Assembly (NCBI GenBank): GCA_013360295.1
Contig: JABWCL010000017.1
Span: 22,623-86,622, forward strand
Source of the DNA: Ignavibacteriaceae bacterium
GTDB taxonomy: Bacteria; Bacteroidota; Ignavibacteria; Ignavibacteriales; Ignavibacteriaceae
Direction of reading: 5' to 3'
DNA: 64,000 nt
The position numbers were made by a program, and so were the translations under genes. The first letter of the stretch is position 1. The number at the start of each line of letters is the position of its first letter. Positions 1 to 11,937 of the stretch are shown here, piece after piece. Below the pieces are notes generated by a model, which had not been told where the DNA came from, searched no databases, and saw nothing but the letters and a program-made list of their open reading frames with translations.

Positions 1-2
1 TA

Positions 3-749
3 AAGGAATTGATGGCGTCTGTTGATCTTAAATTCAGCCAGGGGAAATATCTCCCGGAATATTTCAGGCTGACGAATCTAACCAACATCACTCAGTGGCA
101 GTATTTCACCGAAGGTTATTTTAATATTCAGGATGAAAGCGCTGGCTTCGCGTGCAAGTTAATAGGCGCCGAACCGGGAATGCGTATCCTTGACATGTGC
201 GCCGCTCCGGGCGGGAAGACTGTCTTCCTCGCGGATGAGATGAAGAACAGCGGGGAAATAGTTGCACTCGACCGGTTTGAAGTGAGAATTCAGAGCCTTC
301 AAAAAAATCTTGAGAGGCTTGGTATTACAAATGTAAAAGCTGAAGCAAAAGACGCTATTGAATACCAGACAGAGCAACTTTTTGACAGGATACTGATCGA
401 CGCGCCCTGTTCCGGGTTGGGAACATTATCAAAGAAGCCGGATATTAAATGGAAAAAGGAACTGATAGACATACACCGCCTGAACGATGAGCAGAACGCG
501 TTAATCAACAAAGCTGCTATCCTTCTTAAAGTCGGCGGGAGGATGGTTTACAGTACCTGTACTATTGAGCCGGAGGAAAATATTGATATTGTTCATAAGT
601 TCCTGGCAGCCAACCCGAACTTCAGGTTAGTGCCCGTAAAAGGGATGGTCCCGGATGAGGTTATTGACAGCCACGGCTGCGTGCAGACCTTACCGCATAT
701 CCATAAAATCGATGGTGCCTTCGCTGCGCTGATCGAAAGGATAAAATGA
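3..749 (+). CDS. rsmB: 16S rRNA (cytosine-C5)-methyltransferase RsmB, C-terminal part (5' end outside window)
   Basis: This is the catalytic part of an RsmB/NOL1/NOP2-type enzyme, which transfers methyl from S-adenosylmethionine to C5 of a cytosine in 16S rRNA. The frame is open to the left edge, so the TTG/ATG pair at 9-14 is probably internal: family members have about 430-450 residues including an N-terminal NusB-like RNA-binding domain, and only about 248 are visible. Counting from the TTG at 9, the SAM-binding motif DMCAAPGGKT is at residues 62-71. The PCSG motif near 132 and the STCT motif near 183 carry the two cysteines used by m5C methyltransferases. The final helix-strand region (DGAFAALIERIK) is typical. 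The gene is followed 52 nt later by the RodZ-like gene. RsmB is preferred over RsmF or other paralogues by overall similarity, but the missing N-terminus prevents certainty. Confidence 0.9.
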   Translation, partial: KELMASVDLKFSQGKYLPEYFRLTNLTNITQWQYFTEGYFNIQDESAGFACKLIGAEPGMRILDMCAAPGGKTVFLADEMKNSGEIVALDRFEVRIQSLQKNLERLGITNVKAEAKDAIEYQTEQLFDRILIDAPCSGLGTLSKKPDIKWKKELIDIHRLNDEQNALINKAAILLKVGGRMVYSTCTIEPEENIDIVHKFLAANPNFRLVPVKGMVPDEVIDSHGCVQTLPHIHKIDGAFAALIERIK

Positions 750-801
750 GTATTAATGTTCTTATGATTTCTTCATTCATACAATAAAAATCAGTTGATT
801 C

Positions 802-1671
802 ATGACACCAGAATTTCTTCAGATATCGAATGAATTAAAAGAGGCGAGAGAAGCTGCTGGCTATTCTGTAGAAAAGCTTTCTTCTGTTACTAGAATAGAT
901 AAAAAATTTATTGAAAACCTTGAATCAGGCAATTTTACTTTTCTGGCTGAGGTATATGTAAAAGCTTTTATCAGGACAATTTCCAAAGCCCTTAACCTTG
1001 ATGATCATCTTATGATGAAGAAATTCAATCTGGCACGGGAAGGGAAGAGCCCTGTTATTGTGCCGGCTGAAGAAGTACAGCCTCCAAAAGAGAAACCGGA
1101 ACCGTTCCCGAAATCTGATCTGAAACCGATCGTTGAAAATCCGTTAATGCCTGAGGCAGTTTCTCCGGGTAAAAAAGAGTACACCGATTACCCTCCGGAA
1201 AATCAGGCCGAGACAAAGAAACCTGCTATGAATTCCCTCTATTTAATAATAGCGGGTGGAGCGGTCCTCGTATTTCTTGCCGTATATTACTTTTTCTTCA
1301 GGCCTGATACTGAAATCATTGTTGATGAAACAGCGGTTGTGGAAGAAGTTACTCCGGAAACCCCAAGGTATGAAGAAATCTCAGAACCGGCTAATGACGC
1401 GGCTCTTACCGGCGATTCCCTCATTCTTGGTTTTGCTGCGAAAGATTCAATATGGATGAAGGTGGTGATTGACGATTCGGTGAACAAAGAGTTTTACCTC
1501 CGCCCGGGCAACAAACTTGATATTAAAGCGTCGAACACTTTTTCCGTGCTTCTTGGTAATCTCAGGGGTGTGGATATGCTATATAATACAAAACCCGTCG
1601 AACTTGAATCCCCGGGTAAAAGAGTTGTGAGAATAAGTTTCGACCGGCAGGGATACCGAATTGTAAACTAA
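802..1671 (+). CDS. RodZ-like protein: HTH domain, one membrane span, DUF4115-type C-terminal domain
   Basis: The 289-residue protein has an N-terminal Xre-like helix-turn-helix (residues about 6-70; LKEAREAAGYSVEKLS, then IDKKFIENLESGNF). A Pro/Glu/Lys-rich linker follows (about 85-142). One membrane span covers about 145-166. The C-terminal beta domain (about 205-289) ends in the pattern of DUF4115. This is the RodZ architecture: the cytoplasmic HTH binds MreB and the periplasmic domain helps shape the cell. No mreB is in the window, so the role is inferred from architecture. The ATG at 802 is the first start after the rsmB stop. The stop at 1669-1671 is directly followed by the ligA ATG, suggesting co-transcription. 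The function could instead be purely regulatory. Confidence 0.75.
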   Translation: MTPEFLQISNELKEAREAAGYSVEKLSSVTRIDKKFIENLESGNFTFLAEVYVKAFIRTISKALNLDDHLMMKKFNLAREGKSPVIVPAEEVQPPKEKPEPFPKSDLKPIVENPLMPEAVSPGKKEYTDYPPENQAETKKPAMNSLYLIIAGGAVLVFLAVYYFFFRPDTEIIVDETAVVEEVTPETPRYEEISEPANDAALTGDSLILGFAAKDSIWMKVVIDDSVNKEFYLRPGNKLDIKASNTFSVLLGNLRGVDMLYNTKPVELESPGKRVVRISFDRQGYRIVN

Positions 1672-4217
<2,546 letters not shown>

Positions 4218-4225
4218 AATAGAGA

Positions 4226-4576
4226 ATGAATTACTCCGTAAAACTTGAAGATGATATACTGATCTTTACCCTTCTGGAATCAAAACTTGATACCAGTAAT
4301 TCAGGTGCAATGAAGACTGAACTGACCAGGACATTTACCTCGCGGGAGAAGTTTTCCGCTTTTGTTCTTGATCTTAGCTCCGTGGAAAACTGTGACAGTT
4401 CCGGGCTTAGTGTGCTTCTGGTCGCCAACCGCTTTGCTGTTGAAAGAAATTACGGATTCAGAATTGTTACAGAATCGCCGAAGATATTAAACCTTATAAA
4501 GATCACAAGGCTCGATGAAGTGCTTATTGTTGCTCCAGACCTTGTAAAAGCCCGCTCAGAGATAAGAGGTATTTAA
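4226..4576 (+). CDS. STAS-domain protein, anti-sigma factor antagonist-like
   Basis: This single-domain STAS protein of 116 residues resembles SpoIIAA/RsbV. The phosphorylatable serine lies in the conserved stretch after strand 3 (VLDLSSVENCDSSGLSVLL, serine near residue 62). The final helix (IRGI end) is short. In characterised systems, such proteins bind an anti-sigma kinase in their unphosphorylated form and release a sigma factor or regulate a partner-switch target. No kinase or phosphatase partner is adjacent, so the partner is unknown. The gene starts 9 nt after the previous stop. Its own stop TAA directly precedes the GTG of the symporter gene. STAS domains also occur in sulfate transporters, but here the domain stands alone and the neighbouring transporter is of another family (SSS). 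Confidence 0.85.
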   Translation: MNYSVKLEDDILIFTLLESKLDTSNSGAMKTELTRTFTSREKFSAFVLDLSSVENCDSSGLSVLLVANRFAVERNYGFRIVTESPKILNLIKITRLDEVLIVAPDLVKARSEIRGI

Positions 4577-6016
4577 GTGGAACGAACAACAATCTTATAC
4601 GCAATTATCATTGTTTACATTGTCGCGGTAGCCGTGATGGGGAAGGTAATGGGGGGGAAGCAAAGCAGTATTAAGGACTATTTTCTCGGTGCGGAGAAGG
4701 TGCCGTGGTTAGCCGTATGCTTTGCTATTGTAGCCGCCGAGACAAGCACACTAACATTTATTTCCATTCCTGGCCTGGCTTACCTCACGAACCTGAACTT
4801 TCTGCAGGTTACTCTCGGTTACCTGATCGGGAGAATTGTAATTTCATTTGTGCTCCTTCCCCTTTACTTTAAGGGCGATCTTGAGACCGCGTATTCATTC
4901 CTTGAAAGCAGATTCGGGAAAAAGACCAGATCAGTCGCATCCTCGACATTTATCTTTACACGATTAGCGGCTGACGGTGTGCGCCTTTTTGCGACGGCAA
5001 TACCTATCAAACTCATGCTTGATGTCAGTTATCCTGTTGCCATACTTATAATAGCAGTGGTAACTCTGTTTTATACTTACAGCGGAGGTATTAAAGGGGT
5101 TATCTGGGTTGACGCGCTTCAGATGGTGATCTATCTCGGTGGCGCATTCATCGCGCTGGTTCTATTAATGGAGATGATCCCCGGCGGGGTAAATTCGGTT
5201 TTCACTAATCCGGAGTTGGCCTCGAAACTCCAGATTTTTAATCTGAATTTTGGTGAAAATTTAGGCTCATTCTTTTCTCAGCCGTACAGTCTTATAGGGG
5301 GTATACTCGGGGGAGCGTTTTTATCAATGGCATCACACGGAGTTGACCAGTTGGTTGTTCAGCGGCTGCTCGCGACAGGCAAACTGAACTCCGCCCGGAA
5401 AGCGCTTATCACCAGCGGTGTTATCGTAATATTCCAGTTTGCTCTTTTCCTTTTTATCGGCGTGCTTTTATTTGCTTACTACGGAAAACTTGATATCAAA
5501 TCTGATGAGATCTTCCCGATGTTTATTTTACAGGAGATGCCCGTAATTCCCGCGGGTATTATTATCGCAGGGCTCCTCGCAGCCGCGATGTCAACCCTTG
5601 CGGGTTCTATCAGTTCGATTACTTCCGCAACAGTGTACGATCTTTTAATTCCAAATTATAAGAAGGAATTAACTGATGAAAAGAAACTCAACCTCTCAAA
5701 GATATTCACACTTATCTGGGCGGGAGTTCTGACGTTGTCTGCTATAGCATTTATGAACTCCTCGAAAGTGGTTGTAGAGCTTGCCCTCAGTATCGCCTCC
5801 TTTACTTACGGCGCGCTCCTGGGCACATTTTTCCTCGGCATAATTGTTAAGCGGGCTGAACAAAAAGCGGCCATCACCGGATTTTTCGCGGGGATTGTTT
5901 TTATGACGCTGATAATTACCTTCAAGTTAGTCGCGTGGACCTGGTTTACTCTTATCGGTGTGATTTTTACTGTTCTGGTTGGGGCGATAGTCACGAAGTT
6001 AACCAAAAACAAATAA
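4577..6016 (+). CDS. Sodium:solute symporter (SSS family), first of a tandem pair
   Basis: This is a 479-residue integral membrane protein of the SSS family (SGLT/PutP/NIS-like), which co-transports a solute with Na+. It has about 13 hydrophobic segments. Family signatures include a YFLGAEKVPWLAV stretch after the first span (about 35-47), the AAETSTLTFISIPG region (about 53-66) and GLLAAAMSTLAGSISS (about 334-349), the segment carrying the Na2-site serine/threonine residues. The start is a GTG immediately after the STAS-gene stop. The substrate cannot be read from sequence; relatives carry sugars, proline, pantothenate, iodide or nucleosides. A second SSS gene follows after 23 nt, which suggests a recent or functional pairing. 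Confidence 0.9.
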   Translation: MERTTILYAIIIVYIVAVAVMGKVMGGKQSSIKDYFLGAEKVPWLAVCFAIVAAETSTLTFISIPGLAYLTNLNFLQVTLGYLIGRIVISFVLLPLYFKGDLETAYSFLESRFGKKTRSVASSTFIFTRLAADGVRLFATAIPIKLMLDVSYPVAILIIAVVTLFYTYSGGIKGVIWVDALQMVIYLGGAFIALVLLMEMIPGGVNSVFTNPELASKLQIFNLNFGENLGSFFSQPYSLIGGILGGAFLSMASHGVDQLVVQRLLATGKLNSARKALITSGVIVIFQFALFLFIGVLLFAYYGKLDIKSDEIFPMFILQEMPVIPAGIIIAGLLAAAMSTLAGSISSITSATVYDLLIPNYKKELTDEKKLNLSKIFTLIWAGVLTLSAIAFMNSSKVVVELALSIASFTYGALLGTFFLGIIVKRAEQKAAITGFFAGIVFMTLIITFKLVAWTWFTLIGVIFTVLVGAIVTKLTKNK

Positions 6017-6039
6017 TAACATTCTCTGTACGGTTTAAA

Positions 6040-7767
6040 TTGTATTTAACGGATTATCTTATCGTCGCCGCCTATTTCGTCCTGAGCATCGGGATAGCAC
6101 TCTATTACTCAAAGCGTTCGGGAAAAAACACCACCGAATTTTTCCTTTCGGGCAGAAACCTCCCCTGGTATCTCGCTGGCCTATCAATGGTCGCAACAAC
6201 ATTCGCCGCTGATACGCCGCTTGCTGTAACAGAACTGGTTGCAAAGAATGGAGTGTCAGGTAACTGGGTATGGTGGAATTTTGTTTTTGGCGGGCTTCTC
6301 ACCGTATTTTTCTTCGCGAAATTATGGCGCCGTTCCGGGATAATGACTGAGGTTGAATTCGCTGAGATACGTTATTCCGGAAAACCCGCAAGGTTCCTGA
6401 GAGGCTTCAGGGCTGTTTATCTTGGATTGTTCATGAATCTGATAATCATGGGCTGGGTAAATAAGGCGATGATCTCAATACTATCCGGCTTATACGGTAT
6501 CCCGGAAGCCACCGCGATATTATGGGTTGCCGGGATAATGGTGCTTGTTGCTGTCTATTCTGCGTTATCCGGATTATGGGGAGTCGTAGTCACTGACGCT
6601 ATACAATTCGTCATTGCAATGGTGGGCTGTATTATACTCGCGGTGATTGTAGTGAATTCGCAGGAAGTCGGCGGAATCGTCGGGATGAAAGAAAAGCTTC
6701 CTCATTTTGTTTTCGATTTTTTCCCCAGAGTGGGGAGTAATGTTGAAACAATCAGCGGTACTTTTTCGTTGACAGTGGTTTCCTTCATAGCGTATATAGG
6801 GATACAATGGTGGGCGTCGTGGTATCCGGGAGCGGAACCGGGCGGCGGGGGATACGTGGCGCAGCGTATGATGTCCGCTAAAGATGAGAAGCACTCCCTC
6901 CTCGCGACACTCTTCTTTCAGGTGGCTCATTACGGCCTCCGCCCCTGGCCGTGGATCCTTGTCGGGCTCGCGTCCCTCATTATTTATCCGGATCTCGGAG
7001 CTGATGAAAAGAAGATGGGATTTGTATATGCAATTAATGATTTCATGCCGGTCGGGTTAAAAGGGCTTCTGCTCGCGGCATTTCTGGCGGCGTATATGAG
7101 CACGATTGCCACCCAGCTGAACTGGGGTACGTCGTATCTTATAAATGACCTTTACAGGCGCTTTATGAGTCCCGGCGCTGAAGAAAAGAAATATGTCTTT
7201 GCCGCACGGATAATCACGATAGCACTGATGGCGCTCTCTCTGGCAATAACCCCCTTTATAACCAGGATCTCAGGAGCCTGGGAATTCATACTTGAGTGCG
7301 GGGCGGGCCTGGGATTAGTACTCATATTAAGATGGTTCTGGTGGAGAATAAACGCGTGGTCTGAGATCTCTGCGACAATAACCCCGTTTATTATACTGCC
7401 TGTATTGAAGTATTATGATATCCATTTTCCCCTCTCCCTGTTTTATCTGAGCGGGATCACCACTGTGGTATGGCTTATTGTTACTTATCTCACAAAGCCC
7501 ACCGATGAGTCAGTCCTGATGGAGTTTTACAAAAGGGTTCATCCGGGAGGAGTATTATGGAATCCAATAGCCAAAAAATTACCTGAGATCAAGAGCACAT
7601 CAAACTTCCCCTTGATGTTCCTTTCTTGGATAGCGGGCATTTTTTTGGTATATTCGCTGTTGTTTTCTATAGGGAGTTTTATACTTTTAGAAACAATTAA
7701 TGGTTTTGTTTATCTGATTATAGCCTCCGTTTCATTCTTTGTAATTAATTGGGCAATTACAAAATAG
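6040..7767 (+). CDS. Sodium:solute symporter (SSS family), second of a tandem pair
   Basis: This is a 575-residue SSS transporter, clearly divergent from its neighbour: it has longer loops and C-terminal spans, and it carries a YYSKRSGKNTTEFFLSGRNL motif after span 1. The AAFLAAYMSTIATQLNWG segment (near residue 350) holds the expected Ser/Thr pair for Na+ binding, and the conserved GRNLPWYLAG motif is present. I chose the TTG at 6040 because the frame extends upstream to 5935 only by running through the end of the previous gene, and the residues from 6040 match the usual short N-terminus before span 1. Tandem SSS genes with similar 'solute:sodium symporter family' long forms are often linked to sugar uptake, but no substrate gene lies here. 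An AT-rich gap of 102 nt follows. Confidence 0.88.
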   Translation: MYLTDYLIVAAYFVLSIGIALYYSKRSGKNTTEFFLSGRNLPWYLAGLSMVATTFAADTPLAVTELVAKNGVSGNWVWWNFVFGGLLTVFFFAKLWRRSGIMTEVEFAEIRYSGKPARFLRGFRAVYLGLFMNLIIMGWVNKAMISILSGLYGIPEATAILWVAGIMVLVAVYSALSGLWGVVVTDAIQFVIAMVGCIILAVIVVNSQEVGGIVGMKEKLPHFVFDFFPRVGSNVETISGTFSLTVVSFIAYIGIQWWASWYPGAEPGGGGYVAQRMMSAKDEKHSLLATLFFQVAHYGLRPWPWILVGLASLIIYPDLGADEKKMGFVYAINDFMPVGLKGLLLAAFLAAYMSTIATQLNWGTSYLINDLYRRFMSPGAEEKKYVFAARIITIALMALSLAITPFITRISGAWEFILECGAGLGLVLILRWFWWRINAWSEISATITPFIILPVLKYYDIHFPLSLFYLSGITTVVWLIVTYLTKPTDESVLMEFYKRVHPGGVLWNPIAKKLPEIKSTSNFPLMFLSWIAGIFLVYSLLFSIGSFILLETINGFVYLIIASVSFFVINWAITK

Positions 7768-7869
7768 AAGTAATATCTTCAGGCAAGATATAGTCTTTAA
7801 AATATAATTGGGTGAATTAACTTATCTCAAAATATTATATCAATATTTTTCAATTATTATTATAACGAT

Positions 7870-8718
7870 TTGATTCCAAAAGAGAGACTTAAACAGGTCA
7901 AATTGGTAATCTTCGACCTTGACGGGACCCTTCTAGATGATAAGGGAGAAATAGGGAGAGATACAGTTGATCTGGTAAAAAAGCTTGATAATTACGGGGT
8001 CCAGTTTTCCTTCGCTAGCGGAAGACTACACTCGGCTCTGACCGATTACGCGGCCCAGCTAAAAATTCACACCCCACTGATCTCCCTGGATGGCTGTCTT
8101 ATTCAGAGCTATCCGGCAGGGACGACTATATACCAGTCCGTTATGCCGGTTAAACACGTATTAAAAACCATCGCCCTTGCCGAAAAATTTCTGGTCAAGT
8201 TTGCTCTTTGTCATGCAGATGCTATCTATTTTACTGAACACAATTCGCTTATTGCTGATCTTATAGATAAATTCGGGGCGAAGTATGAAGAAGTTCACTC
8301 CTACACCAATCTGGTTGATAAAACGCTTGAAATTGTGCTTGTGAGCGAGTTCAAGGATTATATCAAAGAGATAGAAAAAAGATTATCCTTTCCATATTCA
8401 TTGGGGCTTACTACGACATACTCAAAATCATATCAGAATCCCGGGATGTATCTTCTTGAGATAAGGAAACACGGATCAAGTAAAGCCACTGGTCTTAAGA
8501 AACTTGCTTCCCACCTTAAGATCGGAATATCTGAAACTGCTGTTATCGGGGACTGGTACAATGATAAATCTCTTTTTGATACCAAAGCAGTTAAAGTTGC
8601 TGTTGCCAACGCGGTACCCGAGATAAAGTTCCTCTCTGATTATGTTACCCAGAGGAGTAACGATGAAGATGGCGTTGCCGAGTTTCTTGAGATGCTCTAT
8701 AAAGCAAAAGTAGACTAA
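7870..8718 (+). CDS. HAD-superfamily phosphatase, Cof/C2-cap type
   Basis: The 282-residue protein belongs to the Cof-type HAD-IIB hydrolases, which dephosphorylate small metabolites such as sugar phosphates or cofactors. Motif I is DLDGT with D16 as nucleophile and D18 as acid/base. Motif II follows in the SFASGR stretch. The C2 cap occupies the middle (about 85-190). Motif III lysine lies in the SSKATGLKKLA segment and motif IV is GDWYND (about 226-231). The only reasonable start is the TTG at 7870; it is preceded by an AT-rich 100-nt gap, so the gene probably has its own promoter. A strong terminator hairpin follows at 8738-8760. The substrate is unknown. Confidence 0.85.
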   Translation: MIPKERLKQVKLVIFDLDGTLLDDKGEIGRDTVDLVKKLDNYGVQFSFASGRLHSALTDYAAQLKIHTPLISLDGCLIQSYPAGTTIYQSVMPVKHVLKTIALAEKFLVKFALCHADAIYFTEHNSLIADLIDKFGAKYEEVHSYTNLVDKTLEIVLVSEFKDYIKEIEKRLSFPYSLGLTTTYSKSYQNPGMYLLEIRKHGSSKATGLKKLASHLKIGISETAVIGDWYNDKSLFDTKAVKVAVANAVPEIKFLSDYVTQRSNDEDGVAEFLEMLYKAKVD

Positions 8719-8737
8719 ATTCCCTCCCTTCCTTAAT

Positions 8738-8760
8738 CCCGGTAACACCGGGTATTTTTT
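8738..8760 (+). terminator. Rho-independent terminator after the HAD gene
   Basis: A 6-bp GC-rich stem (CCCGGT 8738-8743 / ACCGGG 8747-8752) with a 3-nt loop is followed by TATTTTTT (8753-8760). It lies 19 nt after the HAD stop and isolates the PgpH-type gene, which must have its own promoter in 8761-8845. Confidence 0.85.
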
Positions 8761-8845
8761 CACCCCAATTACTTAATTTTTCGTAATTTACATAATATTT
8801 TATCCAGAGAATATTATTTAACCGTAAACACGGCAAAACATTTTT

Positions 8846-11032
8846 ATGAGTAAATCCTTTTTTAGCGCTGAAAGACTGAAGACCGGAATCCGGGTCAAGA
8901 TACTGCTTATCGTGGTAACAGCGCTGCTTATTACTTTTATGTTCCCGGAAGGGCGATCGCTTGAAGCAGAAGCCACTGTTGGAAGTGTATGGCTGCAGGA
9001 TGACCTTATCGCGCCGTTCAATATACCAATTCTGAAAAGTGAAGAAGCGTATAAAACAGATATTAAACGCGCCGAATCCCGTGTCTACCTCGTTTTTGTC
9101 CCCCAGGATATAATCCCCGCTAAAATGGAGGACTCTATTAAAAGATACAATGAGTATCTGGTTAATGAGATTGACGGCAGAATTAAGAATAAACCGAAGG
9201 ATGATGAGCAGCCTACTTTCCTTACGAGCAATTCATACGCTCGAATTAAAGCAGAAAGAGAAAAAGAACTCAAAAAGAGGAGTTCTTCGGTTAGCTTATT
9301 CCTTAAAGAAGCTGAACGGTTAACAAGAATAATATATGATAAAGGCATACTGGGCGGGATAGCTCAAAGCAGCCTTTCTGATAGTATTGCGGTCAGACGC
9401 GGAAATATTGACCAGGTTGTCGGCAGGTCACGGTTTATACATAAGGAAGAGATAAAACCTGAACTCTTTAAGCTTATTTCACAAACAAAAATAATTGATG
9501 ATCTTAAAGCGCCCCTCTTAGAGTACGTCGATCATTTTATCGTACCGAACCTGACATATGATCAGGGTTTTACGGAAGAGGAAAAAACAGTTCAGAGGGC
9601 AAGTGTTGGAAGATTTTTGGGTATTATTAATGAGAATGAAAAAATAGTCGGAAAACACGAGAAGATCACTCCGGAGATAAAACTGCGCCTTGATTCGTAT
9701 AAACTTGCTAAAGCAAGCAACCTCGATGAGGGTAGTTATTATCTTCAGTTGCTGGGAAAATTCCTGCACATCACCGCGCTGATTTCACTGCTCGGAGTTT
9801 TTATTTTCTTTTTCCGTAAAAGAATACTCGCTGACAACACAAAACTGCTGCTTATTGCCATAATGATCCTCTGGATCAGTTTCGTTACGTACCTGGTTAA
9901 CTTTATTCAGGTAACTGATTCAATGCAGTTCCTTGTATTTGTGCCTGCCGCGTCAATGCTTCTCACGATAATGTTTGATTCCCGTATAGGTTTTTACAGC
10001 ACAACGATAATTGCCCTTATCGCGGCGGCGCTGAGGGGAAACGATTATATTTTCGCGGTAATGAATATAGCAGCAGGAGCCCTCTCTGCCTACAGCGTGA
10101 GGGATATTAAAGAGAGAACTCAGATATTCAGGTCATTTACGTTTATCCTTATCGGATATACAATCACGATAATAGCTTTCGCGCTTGAACGTTTCGAGCC
10201 ATTCTCCAAGATGGTATATGATCTGGCGTTTGCTGCATCTGGGGCGTTAATCAGTCCTGTACTAACCTACGGACTGCTTATTTTCTTTGAAAGATTATTC
10301 AAGATCACCACTGACCTTACACTTCTCGAACTTACCAATTTTGACCGTCCCGCGTTAAAAGAGCTTGCGCTGAAGGCGCCGGGCTCATTCAATCATTCAC
10401 TGGTTATGGGCACGATCGCGGAAGCCGCTGCCGAAAAAATAGGGGCGAATGCGCTCCTCGCGAGAGTTGGAGCTTATTATCACGACATTGGCAAGGTTAT
10501 TTCTCCTGTACACTTTGTTGAAAATCAGATTGACGTTGCGAATCCGCACGACTCGTTACTCCCCGAGGAATCTGTGAAAGTCATAATAAATCACGTTAAA
10601 CGCGGAAAAGAACTTGCTGAGTCGTATAATCTTCCGCAGGAAATAATAGACTTTATACCGATGCACCACGGCACATCTGTTATTACTTATTTTTATGAAA
10701 AAGCAAAAAGCACTTCCGGAGGAAAACCCGTGGATATTAATAAGTTCCGCTACCCCGGCCCGAAACCAAACAGTAAGGAGACCGCTATTGTTATGCTTGC
10801 GGATAGCTGCGAATCCGCGGTCAAATCAATGGAGGAGCCGGACCAGGATAAAGTAGAGAATATGATAAGCAATCTTATCCAGGCAAGAATTGATGACGGA
10901 CAGTTGGATGAATCAAACCTTACATTTAAGGATCTTGTCGCCATTAAAGAAGTATTCGCGAATATACTGATCAGTCAGCATTATCGGCGCATCAAGTACC
11001 CCAACCAGGAAGAACTTGAGAGAGGTGATTGA
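8846..11032 (+). CDS. 7TM-HD membrane phosphohydrolase, PgpH-like (probable cyclic di-AMP phosphodiesterase)
   Basis: This 728-residue protein has the 7TMR-HDED plus 7TM plus HD architecture of PgpH, which hydrolyses cyclic di-AMP in Listeria (718 residues). One N-terminal span (about 18-37) is followed by an extracytoplasmic domain to about 300, seven spans (about 305-485), and a cytoplasmic HD domain (about 508-680). Metal ligands are visible: the first histidine in FNHSLVMG, H546-D547 in YYHDIGK, and the HH pair in IPMHHGTS. Role by family: lower c-di-AMP, and with it potassium/osmotic and cell-wall homeostasis. No diadenylate cyclase gene is in the window. The ATG at 8846 is the only good start. 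The stop overlaps the TTG of the next gene by 3 nt. Confidence 0.88.
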   Translation: MSKSFFSAERLKTGIRVKILLIVVTALLITFMFPEGRSLEAEATVGSVWLQDDLIAPFNIPILKSEEAYKTDIKRAESRVYLVFVPQDIIPAKMEDSIKRYNEYLVNEIDGRIKNKPKDDEQPTFLTSNSYARIKAEREKELKKRSSSVSLFLKEAERLTRIIYDKGILGGIAQSSLSDSIAVRRGNIDQVVGRSRFIHKEEIKPELFKLISQTKIIDDLKAPLLEYVDHFIVPNLTYDQGFTEEEKTVQRASVGRFLGIINENEKIVGKHEKITPEIKLRLDSYKLAKASNLDEGSYYLQLLGKFLHITALISLLGVFIFFFRKRILADNTKLLLIAIMILWISFVTYLVNFIQVTDSMQFLVFVPAASMLLTIMFDSRIGFYSTTIIALIAAALRGNDYIFAVMNIAAGALSAYSVRDIKERTQIFRSFTFILIGYTITIIAFALERFEPFSKMVYDLAFAASGALISPVLTYGLLIFFERLFKITTDLTLLELTNFDRPALKELALKAPGSFNHSLVMGTIAEAAAEKIGANALLARVGAYYHDIGKVISPVHFVENQIDVANPHDSLLPEESVKVIINHVKRGKELAESYNLPQEIIDFIPMHHGTSVITYFYEKAKSTSGGKPVDINKFRYPGPKPNSKETAIVMLADSCESAVKSMEEPDQDKVENMISNLIQARIDDGQLDESNLTFKDLVAIKEVFANILISQHYRRIKYPNQEELERGD

Positions 11033-11934
11033 AAGAGTACCGGCTTTTTGATTTTGCGGAGGAATATTTGAGCACCCTGAAGTTTGAAAGGAATCTTTCG
11101 GAGAACACGATCGCGTCTTACCGGACAGATCTTAGAAGTTTTCTAAAGTATTGCGAGGGCGCAAGGATTAATGACCTCGATGAGATATCGGAGAAGACTG
11201 CTTCAGGTTTCTTCAGGGAATTGCTTAAAGCCGGACTGAGCGCTAATTCAGCCTCGCGGTATTTCTCATCCGTAAAAGGATTTTTTATCTTCCTGCTTGA
11301 GAATAATTATATAAATCGTGATCCGATGGCAACGCTTGACGCTCCCAGGGTAAAGCGCGCACTTCCCGAATACCTGACGCTCAGCGAAATTGATGCTATA
11401 TTCTCGATTCCGGATGTGGAAGATAAGTACGGATTGCGTGACAGAACTTTGCTTGAGGTTATGTACTCCTGCGGGTTGAGGGTTTCTGAACTGATCAATC
11501 TGAACATTTCTGATCTCTACCTTGACTCGGAAGTGATAAGAGTTTTCGGAAAAGGATCCAAGGAGCGTTTTGTTCCGATCGGAAGCAGCGCGGTGAACTG
11601 GTTAAACAAATACTTTCAGGAATCCAGGCCTTTGCTGCTCAAACCGAGAGATACTGGGAACGCTGTATTTCTGAATTCACGCGGCACGAAGTTGAGCAGG
11701 ATGGGTGTATGGAAAATACTTCACGAGCACTCTGCTGCGGCCGGAATAACGAAGGATGTCCACCCGCACATTTTTCGCCACTCATTTGCCACCCACTTGC
11801 TTGAAGGAGGCGCCGACCTGAGGGCAGTGCAGGAGATGCTCGGGCACGTAAGTATATCAACAACGCAGATATATACACACGTGGACCGGGAGTTCGTAAA
11901 ACAGGAGCATAAACAATATCATCCGAGAGGTTAA
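11029..11934 (+). CDS. xerD: Tyrosine recombinase XerC/XerD-type
   Basis: This is a 301-residue tyrosine recombinase with the length and layout of XerC/XerD, which resolve chromosome dimers at dif. The N-terminal SAM-like core-binding domain spans about 1-90 (NLSENTIASYRTDLRSF). All catalytic residues are present: R151 (GLRVSEL), K175 or K178 (GKGSKER), H247 and R250 (HIFRHS), H273 (LGH) and the nucleophile Y282 (IYTH). The start is a TTG overlapping the upstream stop, suggesting translational coupling to the PgpH-type gene. Location in a stable housekeeping neighbourhood, with no att-like repeats or phage genes, favours a chromosomal Xer over an integrase. The choice between XerC and XerD is not settled; the symbol reflects the closer D-like C-terminal motif and is tentative. 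Confidence 0.88.
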   Translation: MKEYRLFDFAEEYLSTLKFERNLSENTIASYRTDLRSFLKYCEGARINDLDEISEKTASGFFRELLKAGLSANSASRYFSSVKGFFIFLLENNYINRDPMATLDAPRVKRALPEYLTLSEIDAIFSIPDVEDKYGLRDRTLLEVMYSCGLRVSELINLNISDLYLDSEVIRVFGKGSKERFVPIGSSAVNWLNKYFQESRPLLLKPRDTGNAVFLNSRGTKLSRMGVWKILHEHSAAAGITKDVHPHIFRHSFATHLLEGGADLRAVQEMLGHVSISTTQIYTHVDREFVKQEHKQYHPRG

Positions 11935-11937
11935 CTG

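Noticed and set aside
5935..6039. ATG at 5935 as the start of the second symporter
   Set aside because: It lies inside the end of the first symporter, and the extra 35 residues do not resemble any SSS N-terminus.
11029..11934. Phage integrase marking a genomic island
   Set aside because: There is no adjacent tRNA, att repeat or phage gene, and the protein has the length and context of chromosomal Xer proteins.
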